64,000 nt of DNA, taken from contig JARFIW010001215.1 in assembly GCA_036346225.1 (NCBI GenBank), positions 3,358,501 to 3,422,500 of the forward strand. Direction: 5' to 3'. Both the position numbers and the translations under genes were made by a program. The notes beneath the pieces were generated by a model, which saw nothing but the letters and a program-made list of their open reading frames with translations, was not told where the DNA came from and did not search any database. The first letter of the stretch is position 1; each line of letters opens with the position of its first letter. Shown here one piece after another: positions 11,960-21,199 of the stretch. The DNA comes from Platerodrilus igneus (Eukaryota; Arthropoda; Insecta; Coleoptera; Lycidae).

Positions 11960-12490
11960 ATGGTTATATCAATTGATAAAGCTATTCTTGAAGCTAATTT
12001 TGTAGTTAAAAGGTTGGATCATATATACAGCAAAATCAACCAACCGGAAAACGTATCGATTGCTTTAATTAGAGCGTCGATTAAAAGTGTCGAACAGATT
12101 GAAACGCTTTTCAAATCCTTTTGCAAGGATATTTTCTTTGATGAAGAAAGTGAACAATGGGATGAATTTTCGGCTCTTAGGGTGAAAATCGATGATTATC
12201 TATTAGATATTCGTATTATCGCTGAACAATGCGAATTAGATCGGGTAGAAAATAAGCCAAAGGTGGAAAATATTAATAATTCTTTTTCGTCAAAATGTGG
12301 AGGAATTCGCTAGAAACATCTTTCAGTCCCACGCTTCTCCAGACGCATTTCAGATTTTGAGAGTTACAATGCAATTTATAAGCGGTTGATTCATGATAAT
12401 GTCAGTTTGTCACCCGTTGAAAAATTTTGCCATTTCGTTGATACATTAGATGATTCGTCGCGTGCATTGATAAAACACTTGCATTAAATG
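11960..12490 (+). pseudogene. gag: BEL gag N-terminal part
   Basis: The frame begins MVISIDKAILEANFVVKRLD and continues through an in-frame TAG at 12311-12313 into VPRFSRRISDFESYN and KFCHFVDTLDDSSRALI, a BEL-type gag (retroviral-like capsid region). A frameshift near 12485 passes to the next frame, which continues without a break into the long downstream ORF. Only two lesions separate it from an open gag-pol. Confidence 0.8.
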
Positions 12491-14594
12491 ATTATGCATA
12501 CGAGGAAGCCTATAAAATCATTACTAATCGTTTTCAGTCCAAGAGGTTATTACTTTCAACATATTTTAATGCTCTTGAAAAATGCCCTAAGGTCAGTTCC
12601 TCAGACTCGCATGCGGAACTCCAGCAATTAATTAGTTGTTTTGATGAAAATATATTCGCGTTAAGGCAGATGGAAATAGATTTATTAGATTTCATGTTGT
12701 TCAATCTGTTATCGAAAAAATTAGATACAAACATTTTAAAGCGTTTCGAATTAGGAAATAATGACGAAATTCCCTCGTTCAAAGATTTAAGGTCGTACAT
12801 TGAAAATCAATGTAAAGTGTTGGAAATAAATGACATTGCTTCAGGAACATGCTTAAAATCTCGAGATTCCGTTAAAGAAAGAGAAAAAGGAAGGTTCGTT
12901 AGCACTTCGGCTAAAACATCTTTAGTTAGTACCACCAATGATAGTAAAAATTGTAGTTTCTGTCAAGCTGTGCATCCTATTTATAGATGTAAGCAGTTTC
13001 TCGAAAAAAACCCTCAAGAAAGATTTGAGGTGGTAAAGCTTAAAAATCTTTGTATTAAATGTTTAAATCCTTCACATTCGATGAAAAATTGTACGTTAGA
13101 TTGGTCGTGTAGAAAATGTCATCAGTCGCGCAATTCGTTGCTTCACTTCGATAAACAAGAAAAATCGGTGTCGCCACGCCGACAAACCCATCGTCAAAGG
13201 TCAGCGTCTCTTCGGAGAGCGGCGCCTAGACTTACTTCTACTAGTAGACCTAGTGAAGACAATCTGTCGTCGTCGGTTGTGCATGAACAACCTGTCACTA
13301 GTTCGTTGATTTCGACGTCATTAGAACACACAACCACGCTGTTAGCTACGGCAATGGTGTCGGTGCTTGATTATACAGGAACATTGCAATCTGTTCGTGT
13401 AATATTAGATAACGGATCCATGGAAAGTTTTATGACTGAAAGGTGCCGTCAAAAATTAGGTTTAAGGAAACGGAGAGCCAATGTCACTGTTCAAGGACTT
13501 GGCTTGAATTCGTCGTTGATGTCTGGTGCACTATTGTGTGTAGTCAGCCCCTCGGGAGCACGGTCTCCAGCAGATGGAATTGATTGTTATATTTTACCTA
13601 ACATTTGTAATCAATTACCTTCGTCGTCGATAGGGGTTAAGGAATGGTCGCATACTCGAGGTTTGGCCTTAGCTGATCCTAATTTTAATGTTCCTGGTAA
13701 AATTGACATGCTACTCGGAGCGGAAATCTTTGCTCAGGTTTTGTTGAACGAGTCTCGTTGGGGTGTCGCTAACGAGCCAGTTGCTATTAAAACAACCTTT
13801 GGTTGGGTTTTAACGGGAAAGGTCGTTTCCCCGAATTGTTCTATTACGTCGTTGTGTGCTTTCGTTGAACCCTTAGACAGTGACATTCGTCGATTTTGGG
13901 AATTAGAAAATATTCCCTTCAAAAAACACATTTCTCCTGAAGAAGAAAGGTGTGAAAATCAATTTGTGGAAAGTTATAGACGTAACAAGAACGGCCGTTT
14001 TGTAGTGTCCTTGCCCTTTAAAATTTCGGAACCCTCATTCGTGGGTATGAGATCAATTTGTATTAAAAGATTTTTGTCGTTAGAACGTCGTTTGTTAAAA
14101 AATCCTGAATTGTATTCAGATTATCAAAAATTTATGGAGGATTATTTGACAAGCGGTCACATGGTTCAAGTGAAATCGCCTGAAAATTCGTCGGGTTATG
14201 AAAAGATGTATTACATTCCCCATCATGCTGTACATAAGCGGGATAGCACTACCACCAAGTTGCGGGTGGTTTTTGATGCTTCGTGTCAGGATCAATCTGG
14301 AAAGGCGTTAAATGATAGCTTGGCTATTGGTCCTGCTTTGCAAAAGGACATTGCAGTTTTGTTATTGCACTTTCGTGTACATCCTATCGTAATTACAGCT
14401 GACATTAAACAAATGTATCGGCAGATTTTGGTTAAAGATACCCATCGTAATTATCAACGTATCGTCTGGAGATTTTCTCCGTCAGATCCTATTATGGACT
14501 TTAAGTTAAATACTGTGACTTATGGAGTTTCGTCGTCGCCTTTTTTGGCCTTGCGTACTGTTCAAGAATTGGCAAGGTTAGAGTCGATTAATTT
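12484..14594 (+). pseudogene. pol: BEL gag C-terminus, protease and N-terminal RT
   Basis: One long open frame follows the frameshift. It holds gag zinc knuckles (CSFCQAVHPIYRC, CLNPSHSMKNC, CRKCHQ; about 12,950-13,145), a retropepsin with ILDNGSMESF at about 13,405-13,435, the BEL linker with KTTFGWVLTGK, and RT blocks LRVVFDASC, ITADIKQMYRQI and VTYGVSSSPFLA up to 14,594. The catalytic Asp of RT block A is present; the YxDD block is deleted. The protease triad reads Asp-Asn-Gly where Asp-Ser/Thr-Gly is usual. The frame then runs by accident into the 3' LTR and stops at 14616. Confidence 0.9.
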
Positions 14595-14989
14595 TGTCGC
14601 ACGTTCGCGTGGTTAATTTTAAGTTATTTAAATTTGTAGTCGTAAATCTAATAGTAAAACTGTCATCCCTTGTTCCCTTATATCCTGCCATAAAAATTCC
14701 TTGTGCATGGGTGAATAAGTTGGACTAAGAGTAGTGAACAAACACTTTCTTATGGATATCGAAGCAGAACAGTCGTCGGTTTTTTCGTTCGGTACCGTAA
14801 GTTAGTCAAGTGCCGCAGTCTTTATTTGTGAAACCCCTAAAAAACACAGTGCAAGTGTAACGTAACACAGACTCAATTTCGCATACAGTCCACTTGGTTG
14901 AAGGAAGAGGAACTGCAGCTTAGAACAACAACAAAACACCGCGGAGGTAAGTCGATGTATAAATTTATAAGACCCCCCGCGCGTGAACA
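14593..14989 (+). repeat. BEL/Pao 3' LTR, 5'-truncated
   Basis: Identical to 11061-11455 over the aligned region. The missing first bases and the absence of a polypurine tract upstream show the deletion end lies within the LTR. Confidence 0.9.
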
Positions 14990-17963
14990 ATCCTGATGTC
15001 TAAGGAACTTAAAATTCTTCAGCTAAATGCTAACAACAACAAAACAGTTACATACGAACTAAAAAAGGTGGCAGAAGATATGGACATAGATATTGTAGCT
15101 ATTCAAGAACCATATCTTTATAATCATCAATTGCGCGGAATGCCGGTGGGAGCAAGAATAGTATTGGCTGAACAACAAGCCAAAGCAGCATTCATAATAT
15201 TAAATAAAAGTCTAACCATCACAGTAATACACAAACATACAAGCACACATTGTGCTTGTATACAGGTGGAGTCCGGAAGCGTTGGCACCTAGATTATGGC
15301 TAGCCTATATTTCCAGTACGCCGACGCTATCGACCTCTACCTGAGTATCATACAAAGCATTAAACTCAAATACGACAACATACCTGCACTACTCCTAATG
15401 GATGCCAATGCAAAATCCTTACTATGGCATAGCAATTAAACGGAAAGAAATGGAGAAAAACTTGAAAAGCTACAAGTGCTCAATGAGCCTAATAACCCCG
15501 CAACTTATAGTCATGCGGGAGCAGAAACCAATATAGACATCACACTAGCAAACGTAAAAGCTTGGGGGACGAGTGACTGAATAGAAAGTACACGAACATT
15601 TAACCTTAAGTGATCACAACATAATAACATGTAACATAAAAATTCTATTGAAATCTAACAAACATCCAACATGGAGATGCAAACCAAATATAACTTGAGA
15701 AAAGCCAACTGGGCAAAGCTAATACAAAATTTCCAACCAAATAATAATATACAACCAGAGGACACAGTACACACACGAGCTGCCAAACTGACCAAAAACA
15801 TACAGCAAGCCATGAAAGAAGCAATACTACAAACTAAAAAACAGACAAACTCAAACCAAACTGGTCAAACTCCAACAACTTAAAAGTACCACCCGCAGGC
15901 TTAGAAAATATTATCAAAGATCAATTGATGGGAACGAAAGAGAATTTAACCTTAACAGGTATAGAGAAGCCAAAGCAACATATAAAACCAAGTTAAAAGA
16001 TGAAAAACAGCGAACTTTAAATCAGTTTGTTGAAAAACATCTACAACTTAATATATGGGGCTTACCATAAAAAATAGCTACGAAAAAAATAAGATCTCCA
16101 CCCACTTACTCAACACTGGTTAAAAACCAAAACATTACTACTACTAATTGGAGAGACACCATCGAAACTATGCTTGAGGATCTTCTACCAGACGAGAATC
16201 TGGAAGAAGATATCCCATATCAAGCACAAATAAGAACTTTAATAGGCACAAATTACGCAACCCCCTATATAACAAAAAACTTCACAAAAGAGGAAGTGAA
16301 AATCACGATACTGCAAGGGAAAAAGAAGCGAGCACCAGGTCCAGATGGAATTCAAGCGGAAATCTTACAGGCCCTAATAGAATCTATAACTAAACCGCTA
16401 ACGACATTATACAACGAATGCTTACGACAGGGCAAATTTCCAAATTCATTGAAAGAGGGCCACCTTGCAATCTTGCAAAAAGCGAAAAAAGACGCAACGA
16501 AAGCGGACTTTTATAGACCTATATGCCGCTTAAATACCATAGGCAAAGCCTATGAAAGGCTTATAGTAAAAAAACTGAAAGAACATAGGGAAGAAAATGG
16601 AGAAAATCCAAATCAATTTGGGTTCAGAAAAGGCAAATCGGCAGAAGACGCAATAAACAACATTACAAACGCGATAAAAGCAGCTACGGATAAATATGTA
16701 ATTGTAATATTTATAGACATTAAAGAGGCATTAAACAACCTATGGTGGCCGGCGTTATATAAACGCCTACAAAATATTCAATGCCCAAAACGCTGTACCA
16801 AACAATCAGGAACTACTGCCAAGACAGATATATCAAAGTACAGAGCAAAAATGAGACTATTTCTAAAAGAATTACCAAGGGATGTCCACAAGGCTCGGTC
16901 TACGGCCCGATCCTTTGGGATATTGTGATGGATGAAGTGCTGGACTCCATCTGCGAGGCACCTGAGATATTGTCCGTAGCTGCATACGCGGACGATATCG
17001 CCGTTGTCGTGCAGGGAGAGACACTCATTTAATTGCAAACTATATTCAATAAAGCACTAGAAATACTAAACAACTGGAGCAATTACAACAAGTTAAAAAT
17101 TTCCACAACCAAAACCACGTATACCATTTTCAAAAGACAATTAAAAACCGGACCAAGAATACACATACAAGATACGTTAGTTAAAAAAACATCTGAAAAC
17201 AAATACTTAGAAATACTCTTAGATGAGAAATTAAACTTTTGGAAACATATCGAAGAACAATGTGATAAAGAAACGACAACTATGCATACAATAGCCAACA
17301 TTGCTCAGAGGGACTATAGGCTCCCCCTGCGGCATATTCAAATCTATATGAATACAATCCTGAACGCAATAACCACATATGCAGCAAGCATATGGATTCA
17401 CAGAGTAAAATTAATACGACCAAAAACAATATTAAACTCAAAGGAAGATCTTAATTAGATTAACAGATTAACGCCCTACTGGTAATCCTGGGAATAGTTC
17501 TTCTAGATCTCCAAGTAATGTACAGGGCAGCCAGTTGCTGGCTACGTACTAACAACCTAACCGAAATACACAATCTATTCGGACAAATATACAGAAACAA
17601 GAAGGAAATACGAACAAGAATCGTTTATCTATGGCAAGAACGCTGGAGCACCTCCGAGACGGGAAGAAGAACATTCCAATTTCTACCAAACATAACGGAG
17701 AGAATAGAACTAAATCACATCCAACCAACCAGCGGACTAATACACTTCTTAACAGGGCATGGTCCATACGATACGTTTAGGGCCAAATTTAAAATCAAGG
17801 ATACAAACATATGTGAATGCGGACTCACAAGGGATCCAGAGCACATACTACTAATATGCCCCCTGTACATCGAAGACGCAGGGGAATTTAGGCAAAAACT
17901 AGAAGGTAAAAATATATACAATATACTACGAAAATTAAGTAAACAAATGACCTGTTACTTACC

Positions 17964-18006
17964 TAGCACTGGCGGACCTTCTAAGAAGGTACTACACCCA
18001 GTGCTA
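17964..18006 (+). other. two-tier hairpin in the insertion spacer
   Basis: A 9-bp perfect outer stem (tagcactgg / ccagtgcta) and a 6-bp perfect inner stem (accttc / gaaggt) with a taa loop. It lies in the spacer between the partial unit and the left arm. Function unknown; it may be part of the element RNA structure. Confidence 0.5.
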
Positions 18007-18131
18007 ATCGAGGAAGTTGGTCGACGGAAACCAATCCGTTTCCAATTAAACATTAATGAATAATTTTGTCTAGCATGAAGAAGTAATTCGAGCATAGGAT
18101 CGAAATCAAATAAGTGTTGGTTATTTTGCAA

Positions 18132-18178
18132 GAAGCGGACCGGTTTCACTGTCTTGCAGATCATCAGACGGACGCATA
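18132..18178 (-). ncRNA. hammerhead ribozyme remnant (left arm)
   Basis: On the minus strand the left arm repeats CTGATGA (18167-18161), the ctg/cag stem and GAAACCGGTC. The bases after the cleavage site read cgcttc instead of acgggc, so stem I cannot form properly. It is the inverted partner of the motif at 18614-18660 and is probably inactive. Confidence 0.6.
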
Positions 18179-18613
18179 TCTTTTGCAAAACAACCAACGT
18201 TCTAATACACAATTACAAGTGTATTTAAGTGCAAATATTTCTCATGCGCTCTCTATACTCGAGAATAAGCAACTAACTATCGAAGACTGTTTCAGTCTCC
18301 GACGTGATAGCAGATGGCATTGCCAGACAAATTTAATAACTGGTCAAAGACAAGATGAAAATTGGCAAACAAATGACTACCAGGTAGGTAACAGGTCATT
18401 TGTTTACTTAATTTTCATCTTGTCTTTGACCAGTTATTTAAATTTTGTCTGGCAATGCCATCTACGCTATCACGTCGGAGACTGGAAACAGTCTTCGATA
18501 GTTAGTTGCTTATTCTCGAGTATAGAGAGCGCATGAGAAATATTTGCACTATAAATACACTTTAATTTGTGTATTATTTTAGAACTTTAGTTGGTTGTTT
18601 TGCAAAAAGATAT

Positions 18614-18660
18614 GCGTCCGTCTGATGATCTGCAAGAACAGTGAAACCGGTCACGGGCTT
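18614..18660 (+). ncRNA. hammerhead ribozyme motif, type I (right arm)
   Basis: In order: stem I strand gcgtccgt, core CTGATGA (18622-18628), stem II ctg/cag with a 6-nt loop (18630-18641), core GAAA (18643-18646), stem III ACCGGT (18646-18651), cleavage triplet GTC (18650-18652), then acgggc, which pairs with stem I (6 bp including one G-U). All core positions are present. Stem III is only 2 bp with no loop but is self-complementary, as in small type I hammerheads that act as dimers. A U-U mismatch at the base of stem II would weaken it. Confidence 0.75.
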
Positions 18661-19311
18661 GTCTTTTTGCAAAATAACCAACACTTTATATATTGATTTC
18701 GATCCTCTATGCTCGAATTACTTTCTTAAAGCTAGACAAAATTATTCATTAATATACTACGAAATAGAGATGACTGCACAGTTCTGAATCTCCTCGCACA
18801 AAATATCTCTATAACCGAAAAAAATAGATTTATTGCCTCTTTGAGGAACAATTAACCGTAACTATCGACAAACAACGCTATTTAGCACAAAGGTATTAAA
18901 CATACTCCTGGAATACCAGGGATATTCCCTAACGCTAGAAGTAACCAAACAAGAAAACAACCTAAAAAAGGGTAGAAAATAGATTACTAAGTAACTAGGT
19001 GGCGGGTAAAAATAGTTTAAGTAAAATAGTCTAAGTATTAGAAAGTAAGTTAGAAGATTAAGAACCTAGATTTAAGAGAGAAGTAAACAAATAAATAAGA
19101 TTGTCACGTGAAAGGAAGAGGCGCATATAACAAACCAAGCGGAAGAAGGAGCGGCGTTCGACGACCGCAAGGAAACATACTACACAATCCCAACACAAAC
19201 ACCAACTCACCCACAAACCACACACATAAACACTCACATCTAATACAAACACAAACAAACACAACACAAGCACGACCACTCGGCGCGCAAACGGACTTGT
19301 CCAGGACTTGG

Positions 19312-19355
19312 GGCGTTGTTTCCTGGTTTCCGGCTGCCGATGGTCGGGGCACGCC
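19312..19355 (+). other. conserved R1 3' UTR hairpin 1
   Basis: Apical stem ccggc/gtcgg around a tgccgatg loop (19330-19347), enclosed by an outer stem ggcgt/acgcc. Confidence 0.6.
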
Positions 19356-19368
19356 TTAAGAACGGAAA

Positions 19369-19422
19369 CTGCGCCCAGGACTTTGATTTCCGGCTGCCGA
19401 TGGTCGGATTCCCTGGGCGCAG
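19369..19422 (+). other. conserved R1 3' UTR hairpin 2
   Basis: The same apical ccggc-tgccgatg-gtcgg element, enclosed by an 11-bp perfect outer stem ctgcgcccagg/cctgggcgcag unrelated in sequence to the other three outer stems. Confidence 0.7.
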
Positions 19423-19504
19423 GGAGGCAAAGGGTTAAGTTAAGTTAGGGTCAAAGGGTAAGCATAAGTTAGGTTAGTGTAGTAACTTAGGTTAAGACCT
19501 GTGT

Positions 19505-19544
19505 CATGTATCCTGGTTTCCGGCTGCCGACGGCCGGGGACATG
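19505..19544 (+). other. conserved R1 3' UTR hairpin 3
   Basis: Apical ccggc-tgccgacg-gccgg: the G-U pair of the other copies is G-C here. Outer stem catgt/acatg. Confidence 0.6.
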
Positions 19545-19568
19545 TCTACAGCTAGTTTTAGGTTTCAA

Positions 19569-19611
19569 CCAGGGAAGCCGATTTTCGGCTGCCGATGGTC
19601 GGGGACCCTGG
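19569..19611 (+). other. conserved R1 3' UTR hairpin 4
   Basis: Apical tcggc-tgccgatg-gtcgg, outer stem ccaggg/ccctgg. Confidence 0.6.
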
Positions 19612-19789
19612 AAGAAACACGTAGGTTAGTCAACGTAATTTAGTTAGACGTAAATTAGGTTAGGAATGTAAGGCACCAAATGCCAACATCTTTTGTGTTA
19701 GTTTTTAGTTAGATTGCGCACACAACGACCTGTAGTATAATTGTATAGATTGCAGATTGATAGGTAGGGGAAAGAAATAAAGTTGTTTT

Positions 19790-19799
19790 TTTATAGTGT
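19790..19799 (+). repeat. target-site duplication of R1 element (right)
   Basis: tttatagtgt, identical to 8649-8658. Confidence 0.75.
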
Positions 19800-20429
19800 A
19801 TATAATTTACCGCTTAAGGTTATGTTCCGTTTATTTTGTACATAATTTACCGCTAAACTTGTTGATTATTTGCGTCGGCCCGGTGTATATAATTTTTATT
19901 TAAAAATACCGTGTAATTACTTCAAGCACGTGCCTGTACAAAGTGCCGTGATTGATAAACTTTGCTCTTCGCATGTGCGAGAACATTTTCATCACCTTGG
20001 AGAACACACGAAGCATGGCAGTATCGATTTTTCGTTGTAGAAGGCTGCATCACTAAAAGTTCTACGTAGAACCGCATTAGAAGAGTCGATTTTTGTATTT
20101 CGTAGAAGACGGACGCATTATACAGGTTTTTTTATCGTTATTCGTTTGTACGGCCGCCTAAATATAAATGTGCTTTGCTACGCTCGCAATACACAAGCAA
20201 AGTGTTTGAAGTAATTTGTTTTTTGTTTATTATCAATTATAATTTATTTTCGTGTACATCTCCATTTTCTCTACCATAAGTAGCTATCGAAATTACAGCA
20301 AAATTAACAAGAAGCTATAGTTCAATTACTTTATAATCCACTTATCTAGAAATCATCATGTCTTTGAGTAAAAGCCTTTGATTCGTTATAATTAATAATA
20401 TCAATCACCTCAAGTAACAACTATTTTAA
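19800..20429. other. intronic AT-rich sequence
   Basis: It includes two short similar pieces (tataatttaccgct near 19800 and cataatttaccgct near 19840). No coding or element signal was recognised. It separates the R1 element from the truncated LTR of gypsy copy C. Confidence 0.4.
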
Positions 20430-20526
20430 ATTGATCATTGATCTATCAATAATCCTTTGTGTACAAACGCTTCATTTACTTTCTAATGCAATTATTCTGG
20501 TCATAGGTAGACTAAACACCGCTACA
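20430..20526 (-). repeat. truncated 3' LTR of gypsy copy C
   Basis: The minus strand from 20526 reads TGTAGCGGTGTTTAGTCTAC, matching the LTR starts at 23916 and 56619. Similarity to the copy B LTR ends near 20430. Confidence 0.75.
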
Positions 20527-20645
20527 GTGGCCGTTTTTGTCCCCGAACACTCTGTGAACCGGACGTTAAAAGTCCCTGTAGCGGTAAGGAAAGTCCAAAC
20601 CATTTCTACAGTCTCCATGTTCGTAGCACGCGCAGTATCATATGC

Positions 20646-21146
20646 ATTGTAACCACACGTCAGGCTCTGGACTGCACTTTTCTGGAACAGTACCTTTAGC
20701 ATATTCTATACCACCCTCCAGTCCAACCTATCGAGCCCACAACCGATCTTGGGTATGATCAAATTCTTGTCTCAATATTTGATCATCTTGTCCTTGAGGT
20801 CCACTAAGGCGTTCCTTAAATTCTGGTAATCCGGTCTAAGAAGGCAATTGGTTAGTCACCAGATGGTAAATGCCACGATATCGGTTCTTTAGCCGTATGG
20901 TATTTCCAACCTCTAATTGACAACCACATTTATTTTCAAGCTCCCGAACAAAATCCTCTGGACATATAAAGGCCCGCTGCTACGAAATGTGTCAGAGAGT
21001 ATAGGATGAGACATCGAATAGATAATCTGGAATCTTTTAAACATGCGAGCAAGTCTTTGGGGTATATAAAGGCTCGCTGTTACGCAATGTGCCAGAAAGT
21101 ATTTCGATGAGGCATTGAATAGATTACCCTAAATCTTTTCCGTGAC
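20646..21146 (-). pseudogene. TARG1/OARD1-like macrodomain, copy C
   Basis: After ARFGVTEKI and one stop the minus strand reads GNLFNASSKYFLAHC, matching the start of TARG1-type macrodomains (GDLF...LAHC). Further on come RGIYHLVTNQ, then LRNALVDLKDKMIKY, and IIPKIGCGLDRLDW, which agrees closely with the RIGCGLDRLQW active-site motif of TARG1, including the catalytic Asp. A segment of about 105-110 bp (GDLF to the helix after LAHC) is present twice in tandem (about 21146-21033 and 21032-20930). Three or more stops make this copy inactive. In TARG1 this domain removes ADP-ribose from acidic residues. Confidence 0.85.
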
Positions 21147-21199
21147 CCCAAATCTCGCTTTGCCTGTGCAGCTGTACATAAACATGAACCAATCATAAC

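Larger units (their letters stand above)
11043..14994 (+). mobile_element. BEL/Pao LTR retrotransposon with internal deletion
   Basis: The 5-bp duplication atcct flanks the element (11043-11047 and 14990-14994). Removing element plus one copy restores contiguous R1 sequence just before ORF2 ATG 14996. The 5' LTR is 11048-11455 with perfect ends TGTTC/GAACA. The 3' LTR remnant (about 14593-14989) is identical to the 5' LTR over 395 bp but lacks the first 10-13 bases. The interior has gag, protease and only the first half of RT; the rest of RT, RNase H and integrase are gone. The junction lies at a shared tttgtcgc, pointing to a post-insertion microhomology deletion. Identical LTRs imply a young insertion. 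Confidence 0.92.
17934..18750. mobile_element. 817-bp inverted-repeat insertion with hammerhead motif (Penelope- or retrozyme-like)
   Basis: The segment is flanked by a 14-bp direct repeat aatatactacgaaa (17920-17933, 18751-18764) inside R1 ORF2; excising it restores the reading frame. Its right half is a near-perfect reverse complement of 18055-18385 (arms about 340 bp, short centre near 18390). The first ~33 bases (17934-17966) match, with two differences, the inner end of the arm unit, so the order is unit-tail, spacer, unit, inverted unit. Each unit carries a hammerhead ribozyme motif. This head-to-tail plus inverted layout is known for Penelope-like pLTRs, and hammerheads are known in Penelope-like elements and retrozymes. 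No coding sequence is present, so the class is inference. Confidence 0.75.
14996..18855 (+). pseudogene. R1 ORF2: endonuclease, reverse transcriptase, C-terminal zinc finger
   Basis: The ORF opens at ATG 14996 (MSKELKILQLNANNN, start of R1-type endonuclease) with EN blocks IVAIQEPY and MDANAKSLLWHS. RT spans about 16,170-17,460 with RAPGPDGIQAEIL, FGFRKGKSAEDA, GCPQGSVYGPILWD and the catalytic AYADDIAVVV (about 16,980). A C-terminal CECGLTRDPEHILLICPLY finger lies near 17,810-17,870. Stops (for example 15290, 17030, 17456) and shifts (for example 16780) break it. The last codons lie beyond the 817-bp insertion: joining at the duplicated aatatactacgaaa gives a continuous frame that ends at TAA 18853-18855. 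The apparent stop at 18061-18063 is inside inserted DNA. Confidence 0.88.
8659..19789 (+). mobile_element. R1-clade non-LTR retrotransposon with two nested insertions
   Basis: A 10-bp duplication, tttatagtgt, lies at 8649-8658 and again at 19790-19799. Between them are a 5' UTR, ORF1 with CCHC knuckles, ORF2 with endonuclease, reverse transcriptase and a C-terminal CCHC-type finger, and a structured 3' UTR: the full order of an R1-clade element. Subtracting the BEL element (11048-14994) and the inverted-repeat insertion (17934-18764) leaves about 6.35 kb, close to full length. Several nonsense codons and frameshifts show it is dead. It sits in the sulfotransferase intron, antisense to the gene. 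Confidence 0.9.
18856..19789 (+). other. R1 element 3' UTR
   Basis: About 930 bp after the ORF2 stop. It is AC-rich at 19180-19290, then holds four copies of a conserved hairpin (listed separately), several ttaggtta-like stretches between 19430 and 19660, and aataaag (19776-19782) just before the right target duplication. The hairpins could be the recognition element for the reverse transcriptase, as 3' UTR structures are in R2-type elements; that is inference. Confidence 0.65.

Noticed and set aside
11061..14594. BEL LTR starting at TGTCGC with no target duplication
   Set aside because: Moving the 5' LTR start to 11048 gives perfect TGTTC/GAACA ends and an atcct duplication; the right LTR is merely truncated.
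18052..18753. Simple MITE with a 6-bp attaat duplication
   Set aside because: attaat is itself palindromic and the 14-bp repeat aatatactacgaaa at 17920 and 18751 explains the restored ORF2 better, so the insertion is longer than the palindrome.
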